Origin: Methylobacterium bullatum
Lineage (GTDB): Bacteria; Pseudomonadota; Alphaproteobacteria; Rhizobiales; Beijerinckiaceae
Direction: 5' to 3'
Assembly (NCBI GenBank): GCA_902712845.1
Contig: LR743504.1
Span: 1,958,001-2,022,000 of the forward strand
DNA length: 64,000 nt
In this document: one piece after another, positions 50,506 to 60,045 of the stretch
Numbering within the stretch: the stretch's first letter is position 1
How the letters are laid out: each line of letters begins with the position of its first letter
Position numbers and translations under genes: made by a program
Notes under the pieces: generated by a model
Told to the model about the DNA's origin: nothing
Seen by the model: the letters and a program-made list of their open reading frames with translations, nothing else
Database searches by the model: none

Positions 50506-50880
50506 TCACACCACGCGAAGGGGCTTTTCCAGCGCTGCCAGCACACGGGCGAGGTCATGCCCTCGCTTGAGCACGATGCCGGCGGCGGAAATCACCGCGA
50601 AGGCGCCCTGCCGGCGCGCGAGTTTAGGATCCTTCTCCACCCGGAACAGGGGCGTTTCAGAGGAGCGGCGGTAGATCGAGAACACCGCCTTGTCGCGGCG
50701 GAAGTCGAGGGCGTAGTCACGCCATTCGCCGGCCGAGACCATCCGGCCGTAGAGGTTGAACAGGGTCCTGAGCTCCGAGCGGTCGAAGGCGACCTGTGGC
50801 ACCACCGGAGCCGTCGGGAACGGTACGACGCGGCCGGTGGAATCCTTCGATCGCGGCTCGACTCCGATCCTCTCGTCCAT
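50506..50880 (-). CDS. DUF2794 family protein
   Basis: Protein of 124 residues from ATG 50880 with GAGGAGCGAGG upstream. It shows the conserved alphaproteobacterial DUF2794 core: VAFDRSELRTLFNLYGRMVSAGEWRDYALDF pattern, then AVFSIYRRSSETPLFRVEKDPKLARRQG and VLKRGHDLARVLAALEKPLRVV-like end. Soluble; biochemical role unknown. Monocistronic. Confidence 0.88.
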   Translation of the reverse strand: MDERIGVEPRSKDSTGRVVPFPTAPVVPQVAFDRSELRTLFNLYGRMVSAGEWRDYALDFRRDKAVFSIYRRSSETPLFRVEKDPKLARRQGAFAVISAAGIVLKRGHDLARVLAALEKPLRVV

Positions 50881-51059
50881 CCTCGCTCCTCGGTTTCGAC
50901 GACTCGACGATCGCCGCAAGGGAGGAATGATGGGCCTCCCACTCCGAGCCTGCAAGCCCGGTCGACCGCCGAGTGCGCACTGGCACCAGCCACGGCCGGG
51001 CAACACAACGTCACGATTTCGCCGCGTTATCGCCCATCGTCGGCCCCGATAGAAGATGA

Positions 51060-51216
51060 TACCTGTGGCCGAACCTCGTCGGTTCCGTGCTCGGTCGGGC
51101 GGCCGATATCCATGCTCCCCAGCTTTCGGGAGCCTGCCGATGTCACGGGAGCGACACTCCAGAGGTTTCGAGACCCAAGGACTTCAGGCCGCCTCTCCGG
51201 AGTGCGGCCTTTTTTT
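51060..51216 (+). ncRNA. Candidate structured RNA or attenuated leader upstream of bluB
   Basis: No gene on the plus strand precedes the strong terminator at 51186-51216, so something is transcribed and stopped here. The 120 bases before it can form several stems (GCTCCC with GGGAGC at about 51114-51133; GGTTTCGAGACC at about 51165-51175). It could be a small RNA gene or a regulatory leader of bluB. I looked for cobalamin-riboswitch landmarks (GCCACTG and the full B12 box) and did not find them. Boundaries are approximate. Confidence 0.35.
51186..51216 (+). terminator. Rho-independent terminator ahead of bluB
   Basis: Stem AGGCCGC with GCGGCCT around a loop that itself contains CTCCGGAG, followed by seven to eight T. 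It lies about 150 bases before bluB and in the same direction. Confidence 0.8.
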
Positions 51217-51359
51217 CTGCCATGACGGCCCGCTCTGGTCTAAAAATCCTTTTCGATGGCCTTGGCAGCCCTTTGCATTCTACCGCCACTTTCGTGGACT
51301 GCCGGATTCCGGCGGTGGCCGACGGGCGCAGGTTGCAGGGGCGGCCTCGTCGACAAGGA

Positions 51360-52016
51360 ATGGCAGTGATTGGACGGCAGGTCTTGGTGAGGTTCGATCC
51401 CGGCTTTCGCGAGACGCTCGGCGACCTGTTCGCCTGGCGTCGCGACGTGCGCCGCTTTCGCCGCGGTCCCGTCGATGAGGCCGTGTTTCAGCGCTGCCTG
51501 GGCCTGGCGATGCTGAGCCCGTCGGTGGGCAACAGCCAGCCCTGGCGTTTCGTCCGTGTCGCCGACCCCGCGCGGCGCGGTGCGGTGACCGCCAGTTTCG
51601 AGCGCTGCAACGATGCGGCCGCCGAGACCTACGAGTGCGAGCGCCGCGAAGCCTATACCCGCCTGAAGCTCGCGGGCCTGCGCGAGGCACCCATCCATCT
51701 CGCGATCTTCTGCGACGAGGGTACGACGAACGGGTTCGGCCTCGGCCGCGCCACCATGCCGGAAATGTTGCGCTACTCGGTGGTCACGGCGGTGCACACC
51801 TTCTGGCTCGCCGCGCGGGCGCACGGCCTCGGCGTCGGCTGGGTGTCGATCATCGAGCCCGATTGCGTCACGTCGCATCTCGACGTTCCCGCCTCCTGGC
51901 GCCTCGTCGCCTATCTCTGCGTCGGCTATCCGGTGGAGGAGCACGACGATCCCGAACTCGTCCGGCATGGCTGGCAGGAGCGCGACGAGACGGCTTCCGT
52001 CCTGCTCGAGCGGTAA
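51360..52016 (+). CDS. bluB: 5,6-dimethylbenzimidazole synthase BluB
   Basis: Protein of 218 residues; start ATG 51360, or GTG 51366, which has AAGGA at better spacing. Nitroreductase-like fold with the BluB pattern: FAWRRDVRRFRRGPVDE, AMLSPSVGNSQPWRFVRV, the lid region YTRLKLAGLREAPIHLAIFCDEGTT-like segment, and ARAHGLGVGWVSIIEP. It fragments FMNH2 with oxygen to give the lower ligand of vitamin B12, the cofactor of MetH. The frame extends upstream, but that part lies beyond the terminator and is not BluB-like. Confidence 0.93.
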   Translation: MAVIGRQVLVRFDPGFRETLGDLFAWRRDVRRFRRGPVDEAVFQRCLGLAMLSPSVGNSQPWRFVRVADPARRGAVTASFERCNDAAAETYECERREAYTRLKLAGLREAPIHLAIFCDEGTTNGFGLGRATMPEMLRYSVVTAVHTFWLAARAHGLGVGWVSIIEPDCVTSHLDVPASWRLVAYLCVGYPVEEHDDPELVRHGWQERDETASVLLER

Positions 52017-52020
52017 GCGC

Positions 52021-52060
52021 GGCGAGCCTTTATCGAAGCCTAATCGGACCGCTCGCCTTT
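52021..52060 (+). terminator. Weak terminator-like hairpin after bluB
   Basis: Arms GGCGAGC and GCTCGCC with a 23-base loop, then TTT. The right arm can alternatively pair with the following GCGAGC. It starts 4 bases after the bluB stop. Confidence 0.35.
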
Positions 52061-52204
52061 AGCGCGAGCGTGAGGGGCACCGTTTAACCGCGCTCCATCA
52101 TTCCGGTGCGTATCCGGCCCATGACCCCCACCGGTAACCGGAACGGCAATCTCGATCGCCGCTTATCGTGAAGCTCACGGTCACGCTTTCGAGGATGACG
52201 ACAG

Positions 52205-52720
52205 ATGTTCGCGCGTAATGGGTTCGCCGCTTGTTTGGCCGGAACAGTCTTGAGTGTGGGGTTTGCCGCGACACCGGCCGCGTCCCGCGAACTCGTGGCC
52301 TTCGACCAGGCCGTCATGCCCGGCACCGTGGTGGTCCGCACCTCGGAGCGCCGGCTCTACCTCGTCAACGGCGACGGCACGGCGATCCGCTATCCCGTGG
52401 CCGTGGGCAAGCCCGGCAAGCAATGGACCGGCGCCACCAAGATCGACGGCAAGTATGTCGAGCCGGCCTGGTCGCCGCCGCGCGAGGTGAAGCGCGACAA
52501 CCCGCGCCTGCCCGACGTGATCGCCGGCGGCTCGCCGCATAACCCGATGGGCGCGGCGGCGATGACCCTGGCCGGCGGCGAATATGCCATCCACGGCACC
52601 AACCGCCCGAACTCGGTGGGCACCTACGCGTCCTACGGCTGCATCCGCATGTACAATCAGGACGTGGTCGATCTCTACGGACGCGTTTCGGTGGGTACGC
52701 AGGTCTACGTCACGCGCTGA
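52205..52720 (+). CDS. Exported L,D-transpeptidase (YkuD domain)
   Basis: Protein of 171 residues with a signal peptide (about 1-27, cleaved near ASRE). The YkuD catalytic pattern is intact: His130 in YAIHGTNRP and Cys146 in SYGCIRM, with SVGTYAS between. It forms 3-3 crosslinks in peptidoglycan or attaches proteins to it. AGGA lies about 10 bases before ATG 52205. There is no LysM or other binding domain, so it is the minimal type common in several paralogues in this group. Confidence 0.92.
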   Translation: MFARNGFAACLAGTVLSVGFAATPAASRELVAFDQAVMPGTVVVRTSERRLYLVNGDGTAIRYPVAVGKPGKQWTGATKIDGKYVEPAWSPPREVKRDNPRLPDVIAGGSPHNPMGAAAMTLAGGEYAIHGTNRPNSVGTYASYGCIRMYNQDVVDLYGRVSVGTQVYVTR

Positions 52721-52728
52721 GTCCGCTC

Positions 52729-52947
52729 TCAGAAGTCGACGGCGATGCCTTTGACTTCCCAATCGTCGTAGCGGACGGGTTCCAGGCCGCCACGGCCCTG
52801 GCGCTCGCGGGCGGCGGAGATCTCCGCAGCCTTTGCATCGATAGAAGCGCGCCGGTCGGCGGCCTCGGCCAGAGCCCGCTCGGCGGCGGGCGTCAAAGCG
52901 GGGCGGGGCGGGATCTCGGCGTTTTCCGCGTCGTCGGATGTCGTCAT
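52729..52947 (-). CDS. DUF1674/SDHAF4-like protein
   Basis: Protein of 72 residues. The C-terminus GGLEPVRYDDWEVKGIAVDF carries the signature of succinate dehydrogenase assembly factor 4 (Sdh8) homologues, found in alphaproteobacteria and mitochondria. The N-terminal half is charged and helical. The family protects flavinylated SdhA before assembly. No sdh genes are nearby. Divergent from rsmB; convergent with the L,D-transpeptidase gene. Confidence 0.85.
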   Translation of the reverse strand: MTTSDDAENAEIPPRPALTPAAERALAEAADRRASIDAKAAEISAARERQGRGGLEPVRYDDWEVKGIAVDF

Positions 52948-53033
52948 GGCTTGCATCTCGGTGGGCCGGATGGGAGGGCATCCGTTGGGATTGGCTTCGG
53001 GTGACCGGGCCTCGGACACGGAAAGTGGCATTC

Positions 53034-54431
53034 ATGGCGACACGCCGCAACGCGGATGGGCCGGCGACGACGATCGACCGCACGGTTCCGGGCCTCGCCG
53101 CCCGGCAGGTGGCCCATGCCGCCGTGGCCGATCTTCTCGTGCAGGGCCGCGCCTTCGCCCTCGAAGATGCCCTGGCCAAGGCTGGCCTCGGCGCCGGCCT
53201 CGACGCCGCCGACGCGTCGCTGGCGCGGGCCATCGCCACCGCCACCTTCCGCCGCCTCGGCTTCCTTCGGCGCATGCTGGCCGCCCGCATGAACCAGGGC
53301 CTGCCGCCGGACCAGCCGAGGCTGGTGGCCCTTCTCGTCACCGGTGCCGTGCAGATCCTCGATCTCAACGTGCCGGACCATGCCGCCGTCGATCTCTCGG
53401 TCCGCCTCGCCAAGGGCGACCCCTACCTGCAGCACACCCCCGGCCTCGTGAACGCCATCCTGCGACGGGTCATCCGCGAGCGGGAGGCCATCGCGGCCGA
53501 AGCGTCCGATCCCCTGGCGCAGAACACCCCGGACTGGCTCGCGGCCCGCTGGAGCGCCGCCTATGGACCCGACACGGCGCGGGCCATCGCCTCGGCGCAT
53601 CTCTCCGGCGCCGCCCTCGACATCACGCCGCGCGGCAGCGCGACGGAATGGGCCGAGCGCCTCGGCGGGGTCGCCCTGCCCACCGGCAGCATCCGCCTGC
53701 ACGAGGTGCGCTCGGCGGTCACGGACCTGCCCGGCTATGCGGAGGGCGCGTGGTGGGTGCAGGACGCCGCCGCCGCCATCCCGGCGCGCCTGCTCGCGGT
53801 CGGGCCGGGGCAGCGCGTGGCCGATCTCTGCGCCGCGCCCGGCGGCAAGACCGCCCAGCTCGCCGCTATGGGCGCGGAGGTGGTGGCCGTGGACCGTTCG
53901 GCCCCGCGCCTCGAACGGCTGTCCGAGAACCTCGCCCGCCTCGGGCTGAAGGCCGAGATCCGCGTCGGCGACGCCACCCAATTGCCCGAGATCGACGCCG
54001 ACACGTTCGACGCCGTGCTCCTCGACGCGCCCTGTTCGGCCACCGGCACCATCCGCCGTCATCCCGACGTCGCCTGGACCAAGGCCGGCGGGGATGTCGG
54101 GCGCCTCGGCGGGCTGCAGCGCCGTCTGCTCGACCGCGCCGCCACCCTGGTGAAGCCGGGGGGGCGTCTCGTCTATTGCACCTGCTCGTTGGAGCCCGAG
54201 GAGGGGGAGGGGCAGGTCGCCGCCTTCCTCGCCCGCAATCCGGCTTTCGAACGGCTCGCGATCCGCCCCGAAGAGGTCGGCGGCCTTGGCGAGCTCATCA
54301 ACGGCGACGGTGACCTTCGGACGCTGCCCTCGCATCTGTCCGGCGATAGGGTCGATGGCGAAGGTGCCCCTCCGGTGGTCCGTGGCGGGATCGACGGGTT
54401 CTTCGCAAGCCGTCTGGTTCGGAAAGCGTAA
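53034..54431 (+). CDS. rsmB: 16S rRNA (cytosine967-C5)-methyltransferase RsmB
   Basis: Protein of 465 residues from ATG 53034. N-terminal NusB-like helical domain (about 18-150, GLAARQVAHAAVADLLVQGRA). C-terminal SAM-methyltransferase domain with ADLCAAPGGKTAQLAAMGA, LLDAPCSATGTIRRHPDVAW (Cys334) and VYCTCSLEPEEGE (Cys384 as nucleophile). It methylates C967 of 16S rRNA. It begins the plus-strand run rsmB, protease, and, after the convergent SAF-like gene, heparinase and purH. Confidence 0.93.
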   Translation: MATRRNADGPATTIDRTVPGLAARQVAHAAVADLLVQGRAFALEDALAKAGLGAGLDAADASLARAIATATFRRLGFLRRMLAARMNQGLPPDQPRLVALLVTGAVQILDLNVPDHAAVDLSVRLAKGDPYLQHTPGLVNAILRRVIREREAIAAEASDPLAQNTPDWLAARWSAAYGPDTARAIASAHLSGAALDITPRGSATEWAERLGGVALPTGSIRLHEVRSAVTDLPGYAEGAWWVQDAAAAIPARLLAVGPGQRVADLCAAPGGKTAQLAAMGAEVVAVDRSAPRLERLSENLARLGLKAEIRVGDATQLPEIDADTFDAVLLDAPCSATGTIRRHPDVAWTKAGGDVGRLGGLQRRLLDRAATLVKPGGRLVYCTCSLEPEEGEGQVAAFLARNPAFERLAIRPEEVGGLGELINGDGDLRTLPSHLSGDRVDGEGAPPVVRGGIDGFFASRLVRKA

Positions 54432-54438
54432 GGCCACG

Positions 54439-55581
54439 GTGCGGGCCTTCCGTCATGCCCTCGCCGGCCTGATCGCGGCCGTGTCGCTCGTCGGCGAGGC
54501 CAAGGCCGACGGGATCGACCGCCGCATCCTGCCGGTGGCGCCGGCCTATGCCCGCAATCCCGCCTGCGCCCCGGTGTCGGTGACGATCCCGTTCGAGATC
54601 CATACCGGCACCCGCGACGTGGGGATCTCGCCCTCGCCGAAGGACCTGCCCCTGAATCAGGGCGAGAGCGCGATCTGCTTCGCCTACGCCACGGCGGACA
54701 TGATCTCGCACCGGATCGGCCGATCGGTCTCGCCCCTCGACGTGGCGACGAAGTTCTACTTCGCCGACCCGGCGCGTTTGGAGGCCAACCCGGACCCGCA
54801 TCTGAAACGGCATCTTCGCGCGCATCCGACCTACCGGGCCGACATCGCCTGGAGCCGCAACAATGCGGAGGTGACCAAGGACGGTAACCCGGCCCTGGAA
54901 CCGTATTTCGACAAGATCGAGGGCGGCGAGGAGGATACGGCGGCGCTCCTCTACAATATCGGTGGTTATTGCGAGGACCGCGACCTGCCGTCCAACGACG
55001 GCTATCGCTACGTGATGCCGACATTGCGCGCGTTGCGCTACCGGACGAAGCTTCGCCCGACGCGCCAGAGCTTTCGCGCCGTGGCCGCCACCGCCACCCA
55101 TCTGCGCGGGCGATGGGCCGATCCGTTCAACGCGGCCTGGATCGCCCATGTGGAGGCGGCCTGCCGCCGGACGCCGCTGCCGGTGCCGCTCCTGCCGGTT
55201 TCCTACCGCGTGGCCGCGAGCCAGGCCGATTTCGCAGACATGCTCGAATCCGGCCGCCACCCGAGCAGGCCGAAGCTCGACCGCATCCTGGCCATGGTGG
55301 ACTACGCCCTCGACCATGGCCGCGTGCCCACCGTGGGCTACAGCTGGTATCTCCTGGAGGATCGCGACCCGAAGGATCCCGACCTGTTCGCCGACCATGC
55401 GAGCCCGGTCATCGGCCGCCGCAGGGCGGGCAATGTTTGCCAGTATCGAATCCAGGACAATACCGGCGAATATTGCGGTCGCATGCGCGACGGCATCCGC
55501 GAACGCTGCGACAACGGCCGCATCTGGGTGACGGAGAGCGAGCTGCGGCGGACTTTATACAGCGTCACCTATCTGCGGTAG
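54439..55581 (+). CDS. Exported papain-like cysteine protease (C1A-like)
   Basis: Protein of 380 residues, GTG start 7 bases after the rsmB stop with AAGG upstream. A signal peptide (HALAGLIAAVSLVGEAKA) precedes a papain-like domain: oxyanion Gln74 and catalytic Cys80 in NQGESAICFAYATAD, spaced by six residues as in papain; His320 in DHASPVIG; Asn341 in YRIQDNTGEYCG. All four catalytic positions are therefore present and in order. There is no propeptide of the usual cathepsin type, and the Cys-to-His spacing (240 residues) is long, implying an insertion. The target and family within clan CA are unknown. Confidence 0.75.
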   Translation: MRAFRHALAGLIAAVSLVGEAKADGIDRRILPVAPAYARNPACAPVSVTIPFEIHTGTRDVGISPSPKDLPLNQGESAICFAYATADMISHRIGRSVSPLDVATKFYFADPARLEANPDPHLKRHLRAHPTYRADIAWSRNNAEVTKDGNPALEPYFDKIEGGEEDTAALLYNIGGYCEDRDLPSNDGYRYVMPTLRALRYRTKLRPTRQSFRAVAATATHLRGRWADPFNAAWIAHVEAACRRTPLPVPLLPVSYRVAASQADFADMLESGRHPSRPKLDRILAMVDYALDHGRVPTVGYSWYLLEDRDPKDPDLFADHASPVIGRRRAGNVCQYRIQDNTGEYCGRMRDGIRERCDNGRIWVTESELRRTLYSVTYLR

Positions 55582-55590
55582 TCGCCCGCC

Positions 55591-56229
55591 CTACGGCGTG
55601 ATCACCCGCATGGAGACGGTCTGGACCCGGGCCTCGACGTTCACATCGCTCGCGGGTGTCGACTTTTTCAGCCGGGCCATGAACTTGCGCACCTCGTCGG
55701 GCGGCAATGCGCCGACTGGAGCGATCATCATGGACAGGAGCGCCTTCGTCTTGCGGTCAACCGAGGCGGAGCGGCTCACCGGCTCGAAATCCCGGACGGT
55801 GTGGGTCTTCTCCTCGTTGCCGGTGAAGACGCGAGCGCCGTCCTTCAGCACGACGATGTCGCCAGGGCGCAGGGTCGGATCCTTGAGGAGCGCGGCCATT
55901 GGCCCGGAGGAGAGCGGGATCGGCGTCTGGCGGTCGCCGATCTTGAGCTGCAGCGGCTCGCTCTTCGGCAGGGCGGCGTAACGGATCTTCGGCCGCGGGC
56001 GGTTCGACTCGCGCCGGATCGTCAGGGATCTCCGCGGCAGCTCGATCGCGGGAGCGGGCTGCTGCGCTTCGACGGCGGGACGGGCCGGAGAGAACAACGC
56101 CTCGAACAGGCCGCCGAGACCACGGTCTTGAGCGTTCTGGGCCATCGCAGCGCCAGACGTGCACAATAACGCTGCGGCAGACATCAAGAGCCCGGCGCGC
56201 TTGAAGACAGGGATGACAGTCACAGGCAC
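55591..56229 (-). CDS. Exported protein with SAF/FlgA-like region
   Basis: Protein of about 212 residues from GTG 56229 (ATG 56184 is an alternative); neither has a strong ribosome site. An N-terminal signal peptide ends in GAAMAQNAQD. The central part (LRPGDIVVLKDGARVFTGN) resembles the SAF/ChapFlgA-type beta-clip of pilus and flagellar assembly proteins. The tail PPDEVRKFMARLKKS is helical. Probably periplasmic. It converges with the papain-like protease gene (9-base gap); a functional link is possible but unproven. Confidence 0.6.
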   Translation of the reverse strand: MPVTVIPVFKRAGLLMSAAALLCTSGAAMAQNAQDRGLGGLFEALFSPARPAVEAQQPAPAIELPRRSLTIRRESNRPRPKIRYAALPKSEPLQLKIGDRQTPIPLSSGPMAALLKDPTLRPGDIVVLKDGARVFTGNEEKTHTVRDFEPVSRSASVDRKTKALLSMMIAPVGALPPDEVRKFMARLKKSTPASDVNVEARVQTVSMRVITP

Positions 56230-56436
56230 ACTGCCATTGCTGGAGGCTACAGGAATGAAACTCGCTCGACGCTGTGTATAACCTGTGCAGCATTCAACCG
56301 TTCCGGCCCAGCTCGCCAAAAAATACAGTTCGCCGATCCGTGGCGGTGCCGGGCCTTTCCCCTGCGCGCGGCGCCACTCCGGAGGGAGAAATCCCGGCGG
56401 AGGAGGCGGGCGACGGTGCGATGAGTATCCGCATCC

Positions 56437-56451
56437 TTAATTGTTGGTTAA
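56437..56451. promoter_or_regulatory. Full CtrA-type box TTAA-N7-TTAA
   Basis: TTAA-TTGTTGG-TTAA matches the complete CtrA consensus and is rare by chance in DNA this GC-rich. It lies 80 bases before the heparinase-like start and about 210 bases before the divergent SAF-like gene. The remaining 300-base divergent gap shows nothing else distinctive. Confidence 0.5.
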
Positions 56452-56530
56452 TAGGCACGGCTTAGCTTCCAGATGGGACGACATCCGGCACAATGGCCAT
56501 GCGGGTCGCGGTGCTGGAGGAAAGGCGTGC

Positions 56531-58315
56531 GTGGGTTGGGGGGCTGATCGTTGGCGTTTCTATCGGCTCGTCGGGCGTGAGATCGCGCGCTCGGCGCGGG
56601 GCGTCTCCGCACGCCTCACCGCGAGCCCGGACCTGCTCGCGCGCGCCCGTGTCAGCGCCTTGGTGATCGCCCCGCACGATCTGCGCACGAGTGACGCCAC
56701 CTTCGCCGACGACATCTATGCCGGCCTGTTCGTCTTCGCGGGGCGCTCGCTCTCGGTGAGCGGCCGCTCGCCCTTCGATTACGCGCCGCCCTCGCCGGAA
56801 TGGGCGGATGCGTTCTACGGCTTCGGCTGGCTGCGCCACCTGCGCGCCGCCGACACGGCTCTGGCCAGAGCCAATGCCCGCGCCTTCGTGGCGGATTTCA
56901 TTGCCGGCCGTGGCGACGAAACCCTGGCCGCGCCCGTGCCCGTGGCGGCACGCCGGCTGATCTCCTTCCTGTGCCAGTCACCCCTCGTTCTGGAAGGGGC
57001 GGACCACGCCTTCTACCAGGCCTTCCTCAGGACTGTCGGGCGCGGCGCCAGAGACCTCGAACGCTCCCTGCGCCGGGGACTGCCGCCGCAATCGCGGCTC
57101 CTGGCGGTGGTGGCCCTGTGCTATGCCGGATTGTGCTGCGAGGGCATTCAACCGATCCTGCGCCGGGCCACGCGCATCCTGTCGCGCGAACTCGACCGGC
57201 AGATCATGGCGGATGGCGGCCATCGCAGCCGCGACCCGCGCTTCGCCATGGAACTCCTCCTCGACCTTCTGCCCCTGCGCCAGAGCTTCCTCAGCCGCAG
57301 CCTCGATCCGCCGGTGGCCCTGCTCCATGCCATCGACCGCATGCTGCCCCTGCTCCGCCTCCTGCGCCACGGCGATGCGTCGCTCAGCCATTTCAACGGC
57401 ATGGGCGCCACGGCGGCGGACCATCTCGCCACCTTGCTGGTCTATGACGGCGCCCTGGCGCAGCCGATGATGCATGCGCCGAATTCCGGCTACGAGCGGC
57501 TGGAGAGCGGCCGGGTCGTCGTGGTCGCCGATGTTGGTGCGCCGCCGCCGCTGCCATTTTCGATGAATGCCGGGGCCGGCTGCCTTTCCTTCGAGATGTC
57601 GAGCGGCCCCCAGCGGGTGGTGATCAATTGCGGCTTGCCGGCGAGCGGCCCCGAACTGCGGCGCCTCGCCCGCAGCACCGCCGCCCATTCCACCGCGACG
57701 GTGGGAGATTCCTCATCCTGCCGGTTCCTCGGCGCCAGCGAGGGGGTGGGAAGTCGCTGGGCGTCGGACTGGCTCATCGGGCGGATCGGACCCGTGCTCC
57801 TGCGCGGCCCGCGCGCGGTCAAATCCGAGCGGACGAGCGATGGCGGCTCGCTGATCCTCGCCGGCCGCCATGACGGCTATGCCGCCGAATTCGGGATCGT
57901 CCACGAGCGGCGCTGGTGCCTCCTTCCAGATGGGGCCGGGCTCGAAGGCGAGGATGCCTTCGTGTCGGTGGCCCAAAAGAGTAATCGCATCCGGCTGCGT
58001 CCGCCCGAGGCGGCGATCCGATTCCACCTCCATCCGGCCATTGCGGCCAATGCGGCCGAGGGCGGGGGGATCGACCTGGCCTCGCCCCTGGGAGAAGTCT
58101 GGCGGTTCGAGGCCGACGGCGCGGCCCTGGCGCTGGAGGAGAGCGTGTATTTCGCGGGGCTGACGGGTGCGCGGCGGACCGACCAGATCGTCCTCTACGT
58201 CACGGCCGGGGAGGGCACCCGGGTGCGATGGCGCTTCCTGCACCTCGCGCAGGCGCCGGGGCGGAACGACCCCGCCCGGATCGAGGCTCCACCGGCCGAT
58301 GAGGCGGCCCGGTAG
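56531..58315 (+). CDS. Heparinase II/III family protein
   Basis: Protein of 594 residues. The GTG at 56531 has GGAGGAAAG 9 bases upstream and is preferred to an open TTG at 56441. N-terminal alpha/alpha-barrel lyase-like part ([22 protein letters not shown] pattern; [18 protein letters not shown]) and C-terminal beta-sandwich of the PF07940 type ([29 protein letters not shown]). No signal peptide is evident, unlike classical heparinases. In alphaproteobacteria such a protein often lies next to purH and rsmB. Its substrate, probably an envelope glycan, is unknown. Confidence 0.85.
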   Translation: MGWGADRWRFYRLVGREIARSARGVSARLTASPDLLARARVSALVIAPHDLRTSDATFADDIYAGLFVFAGRSLSVSGRSPFDYAPPSPEWADAFYGFGWLRHLRAADTALARANARAFVADFIAGRGDETLAAPVPVAARRLISFLCQSPLVLEGADHAFYQAFLRTVGRGARDLERSLRRGLPPQSRLLAVVALCYAGLCCEGIQPILRRATRILSRELDRQIMADGGHRSRDPRFAMELLLDLLPLRQSFLSRSLDPPVALLHAIDRMLPLLRLLRHGDASLSHFNGMGATAADHLATLLVYDGALAQPMMHAPNSGYERLESGRVVVVADVGAPPPLPFSMNAGAGCLSFEMSSGPQRVVINCGLPASGPELRRLARSTAAHSTATVGDSSSCRFLGASEGVGSRWASDWLIGRIGPVLLRGPRAVKSERTSDGGSLILAGRHDGYAAEFGIVHERRWCLLPDGAGLEGEDAFVSVAQKSNRIRLRPPEAAIRFHLHPAIAANAAEGGGIDLASPLGEVWRFEADGAALALEESVYFAGLTGARRTDQIVLYVTAGEGTRVRWRFLHLAQAPGRNDPARIEAPPADEAAR

Positions 58316-58389
58316 CCGATAGGGCGACATCTGTGGTACCCGCCGCGTTTCAGGGGCAGATTCTGCCCTGTGCCGGACGGTTCTCGACG

Positions 58390-59988
58390 ATGTCGCATGA
58401 TCAGGCGCGGGTTGCCCGCGCGCTCCTTTCCGTCTCCGACAAGACGGGCCTCGTGGATTTCGCCCGCGCGCTGTCCGAGCGCGGCGTCGCCCTGGTCTCC
58501 ACCGGCGGCACGCACCGGGCCTTGAGCGAGGCGGGACTGCCGGTCACGGAAGTCGCCGAGATCACCGGATTTCCCGAGATGATGGACGGGCGGGTGAAGA
58601 CCCTGCACCCGGCGGTGCATGGCGGTCTCCTCGCGGTGCGCGACGATCCCGAGCATCAGGCGGCGCTGGCCGCCCACGGCATCGGCGCCATCGACCTCCT
58701 CGTGGTCAATCTCTATCCGTTCGAAGCGACGATCGCGAAACCCTGCGCCTATGACGACGCGGTGGAGAACATCGATGTGGGCGGCCCGGCGATGATCCGC
58801 GCGGCGGCCAAGAACCATGCCGACGTGGCGGTGGTGGTGGATGTGGCCGATTATGGCGCGATCCTCTCGGAGCTCGAAGCCGGCAACGGCACGCTGGGGG
58901 CCGCGACCCGCAGGCGGCTGGCGCAGAAGGCCTTCGCCCGCACCGCCTCCTACGATTCCGCCATCGCCTCCTGGCTTGCCGACCATGTGGAGATGGAGGA
59001 GGCTCCGGCCTTCCGCGCCTTCGGCGGCACGCTCGCCCAATCCCTGCGCTACGGCGAGAACCCGCACCAATCGGCGGCCTTCTACCGCACGCCCGGCCTC
59101 GTTCGGCCCGGTGTGGCGAGCGCCCGCCAGCTCCAGGGCAAGGAGCTGTCCTTCAACAACCTCAACGATACCGACGCGGCCTATGAATGCGTCGCCGAGT
59201 TCGACCCGGCCCGCGCCGCCGCGGTGGCGATCATCAAGCACGCCAACCCGTGCGGTGTCGCCGAGGGCGACACCCTGGCAGAGGCCTACGAGCGGGCCCT
59301 CGCCTGCGACCCGACTTCGGCCTTCGGCGGCATCGTCGCCCTCAACCGCACCCTGGATGCCGAATCGGCCGCGCGGATCGTGGAGATCTTCACCGAGGTG
59401 ATCATCGCGCCGGACGCCACCGAGGAGGCGATCGCCCTCGTCGCGGCCAAGAAGAACCTGCGCCTCCTCCTCGCGGGCGGCCTGCCCGACCCGCGCGCCA
59501 AGGGCTTTGCCATGCGCAACCTCGCCGGCGGCATCCTGGTCCAGGGCCGCGACGCGGCCGTGGTCGACGACATGACGCTGAAGGTGGTGACGAAGCGCGA
59601 GCCCACGGCGCAGGAATATGCCGACCTGCGCTTCGCCTACCGCGTCGCCAAGCACGTCAAGTCGAATGCCATCGTCTACGCCCGGAACGGCGCCACGGTG
59701 GGGATCGGCGCCGGGCAGATGTCGCGGGTGGATTCCTCGCGAATCGCCGCCTGGAAGGCGGCGGAGGGCGCCAAGCGCACCGGGGCGGCGGAGAGCCTCG
59801 CCAAGGGTTCGGTGGTGGCCTCTGACGCGTTCTTCCCCTTCGCCGACGGCCTGATCGCGGCGGCGGAAGCCGGCGCCACGGCGGTGATTCAGCCCGGTGG
59901 ATCGATGCGGGACGCGGATGTGATCAAGGCCGCCGACGAGGCGGGCCTCGCCATGGTGTTTACAGGACATCGCCACTTCCGGCACTGA
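58390..59988 (+). CDS. purH: Bifunctional AICAR formyltransferase/IMP cyclohydrolase PurH
   Basis: Protein of 532 residues. N-terminal IMP cyclohydrolase domain (about 1-200): [39 protein letters not shown] and NLYPFE. C-terminal AICAR transformylase: [35 protein letters not shown] with the catalytic Lys-His pair, and [11 protein letters not shown]. It performs the last two steps to IMP using formyl-THF, another one-carbon link. The start ATG 58390 gives the standard N-terminus; 75 bases after the heparinase-like gene. Confidence 0.97.
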   Translation: MSHDQARVARALLSVSDKTGLVDFARALSERGVALVSTGGTHRALSEAGLPVTEVAEITGFPEMMDGRVKTLHPAVHGGLLAVRDDPEHQAALAAHGIGAIDLLVVNLYPFEATIAKPCAYDDAVENIDVGGPAMIRAAAKNHADVAVVVDVADYGAILSELEAGNGTLGAATRRRLAQKAFARTASYDSAIASWLADHVEMEEAPAFRAFGGTLAQSLRYGENPHQSAAFYRTPGLVRPGVASARQLQGKELSFNNLNDTDAAYECVAEFDPARAAAVAIIKHANPCGVAEGDTLAEAYERALACDPTSAFGGIVALNRTLDAESAARIVEIFTEVIIAPDATEEAIALVAAKKNLRLLLAGGLPDPRAKGFAMRNLAGGILVQGRDAAVVDDMTLKVVTKREPTAQEYADLRFAYRVAKHVKSNAIVYARNGATVGIGAGQMSRVDSSRIAAWKAAEGAKRTGAAESLAKGSVVASDAFFPFADGLIAAAEAGATAVIQPGGSMRDADVIKAADEAGLAMVFTGHRHFRH

Positions 59989-60045
59989 TGCCGCGCGATG
60001 TGCGGCGAACGGCCTGCGCGCATCGCCCTGTCGAGGCTTATCTGC

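Noticed and set aside
51060..51216. Cobalamin riboswitch upstream of bluB
   Set aside because: A GGGAGCCTGCC stretch is faintly like a B12 box, but the GCCACTG core and the other conserved blocks are missing. Kept only as an unidentified structured RNA candidate.
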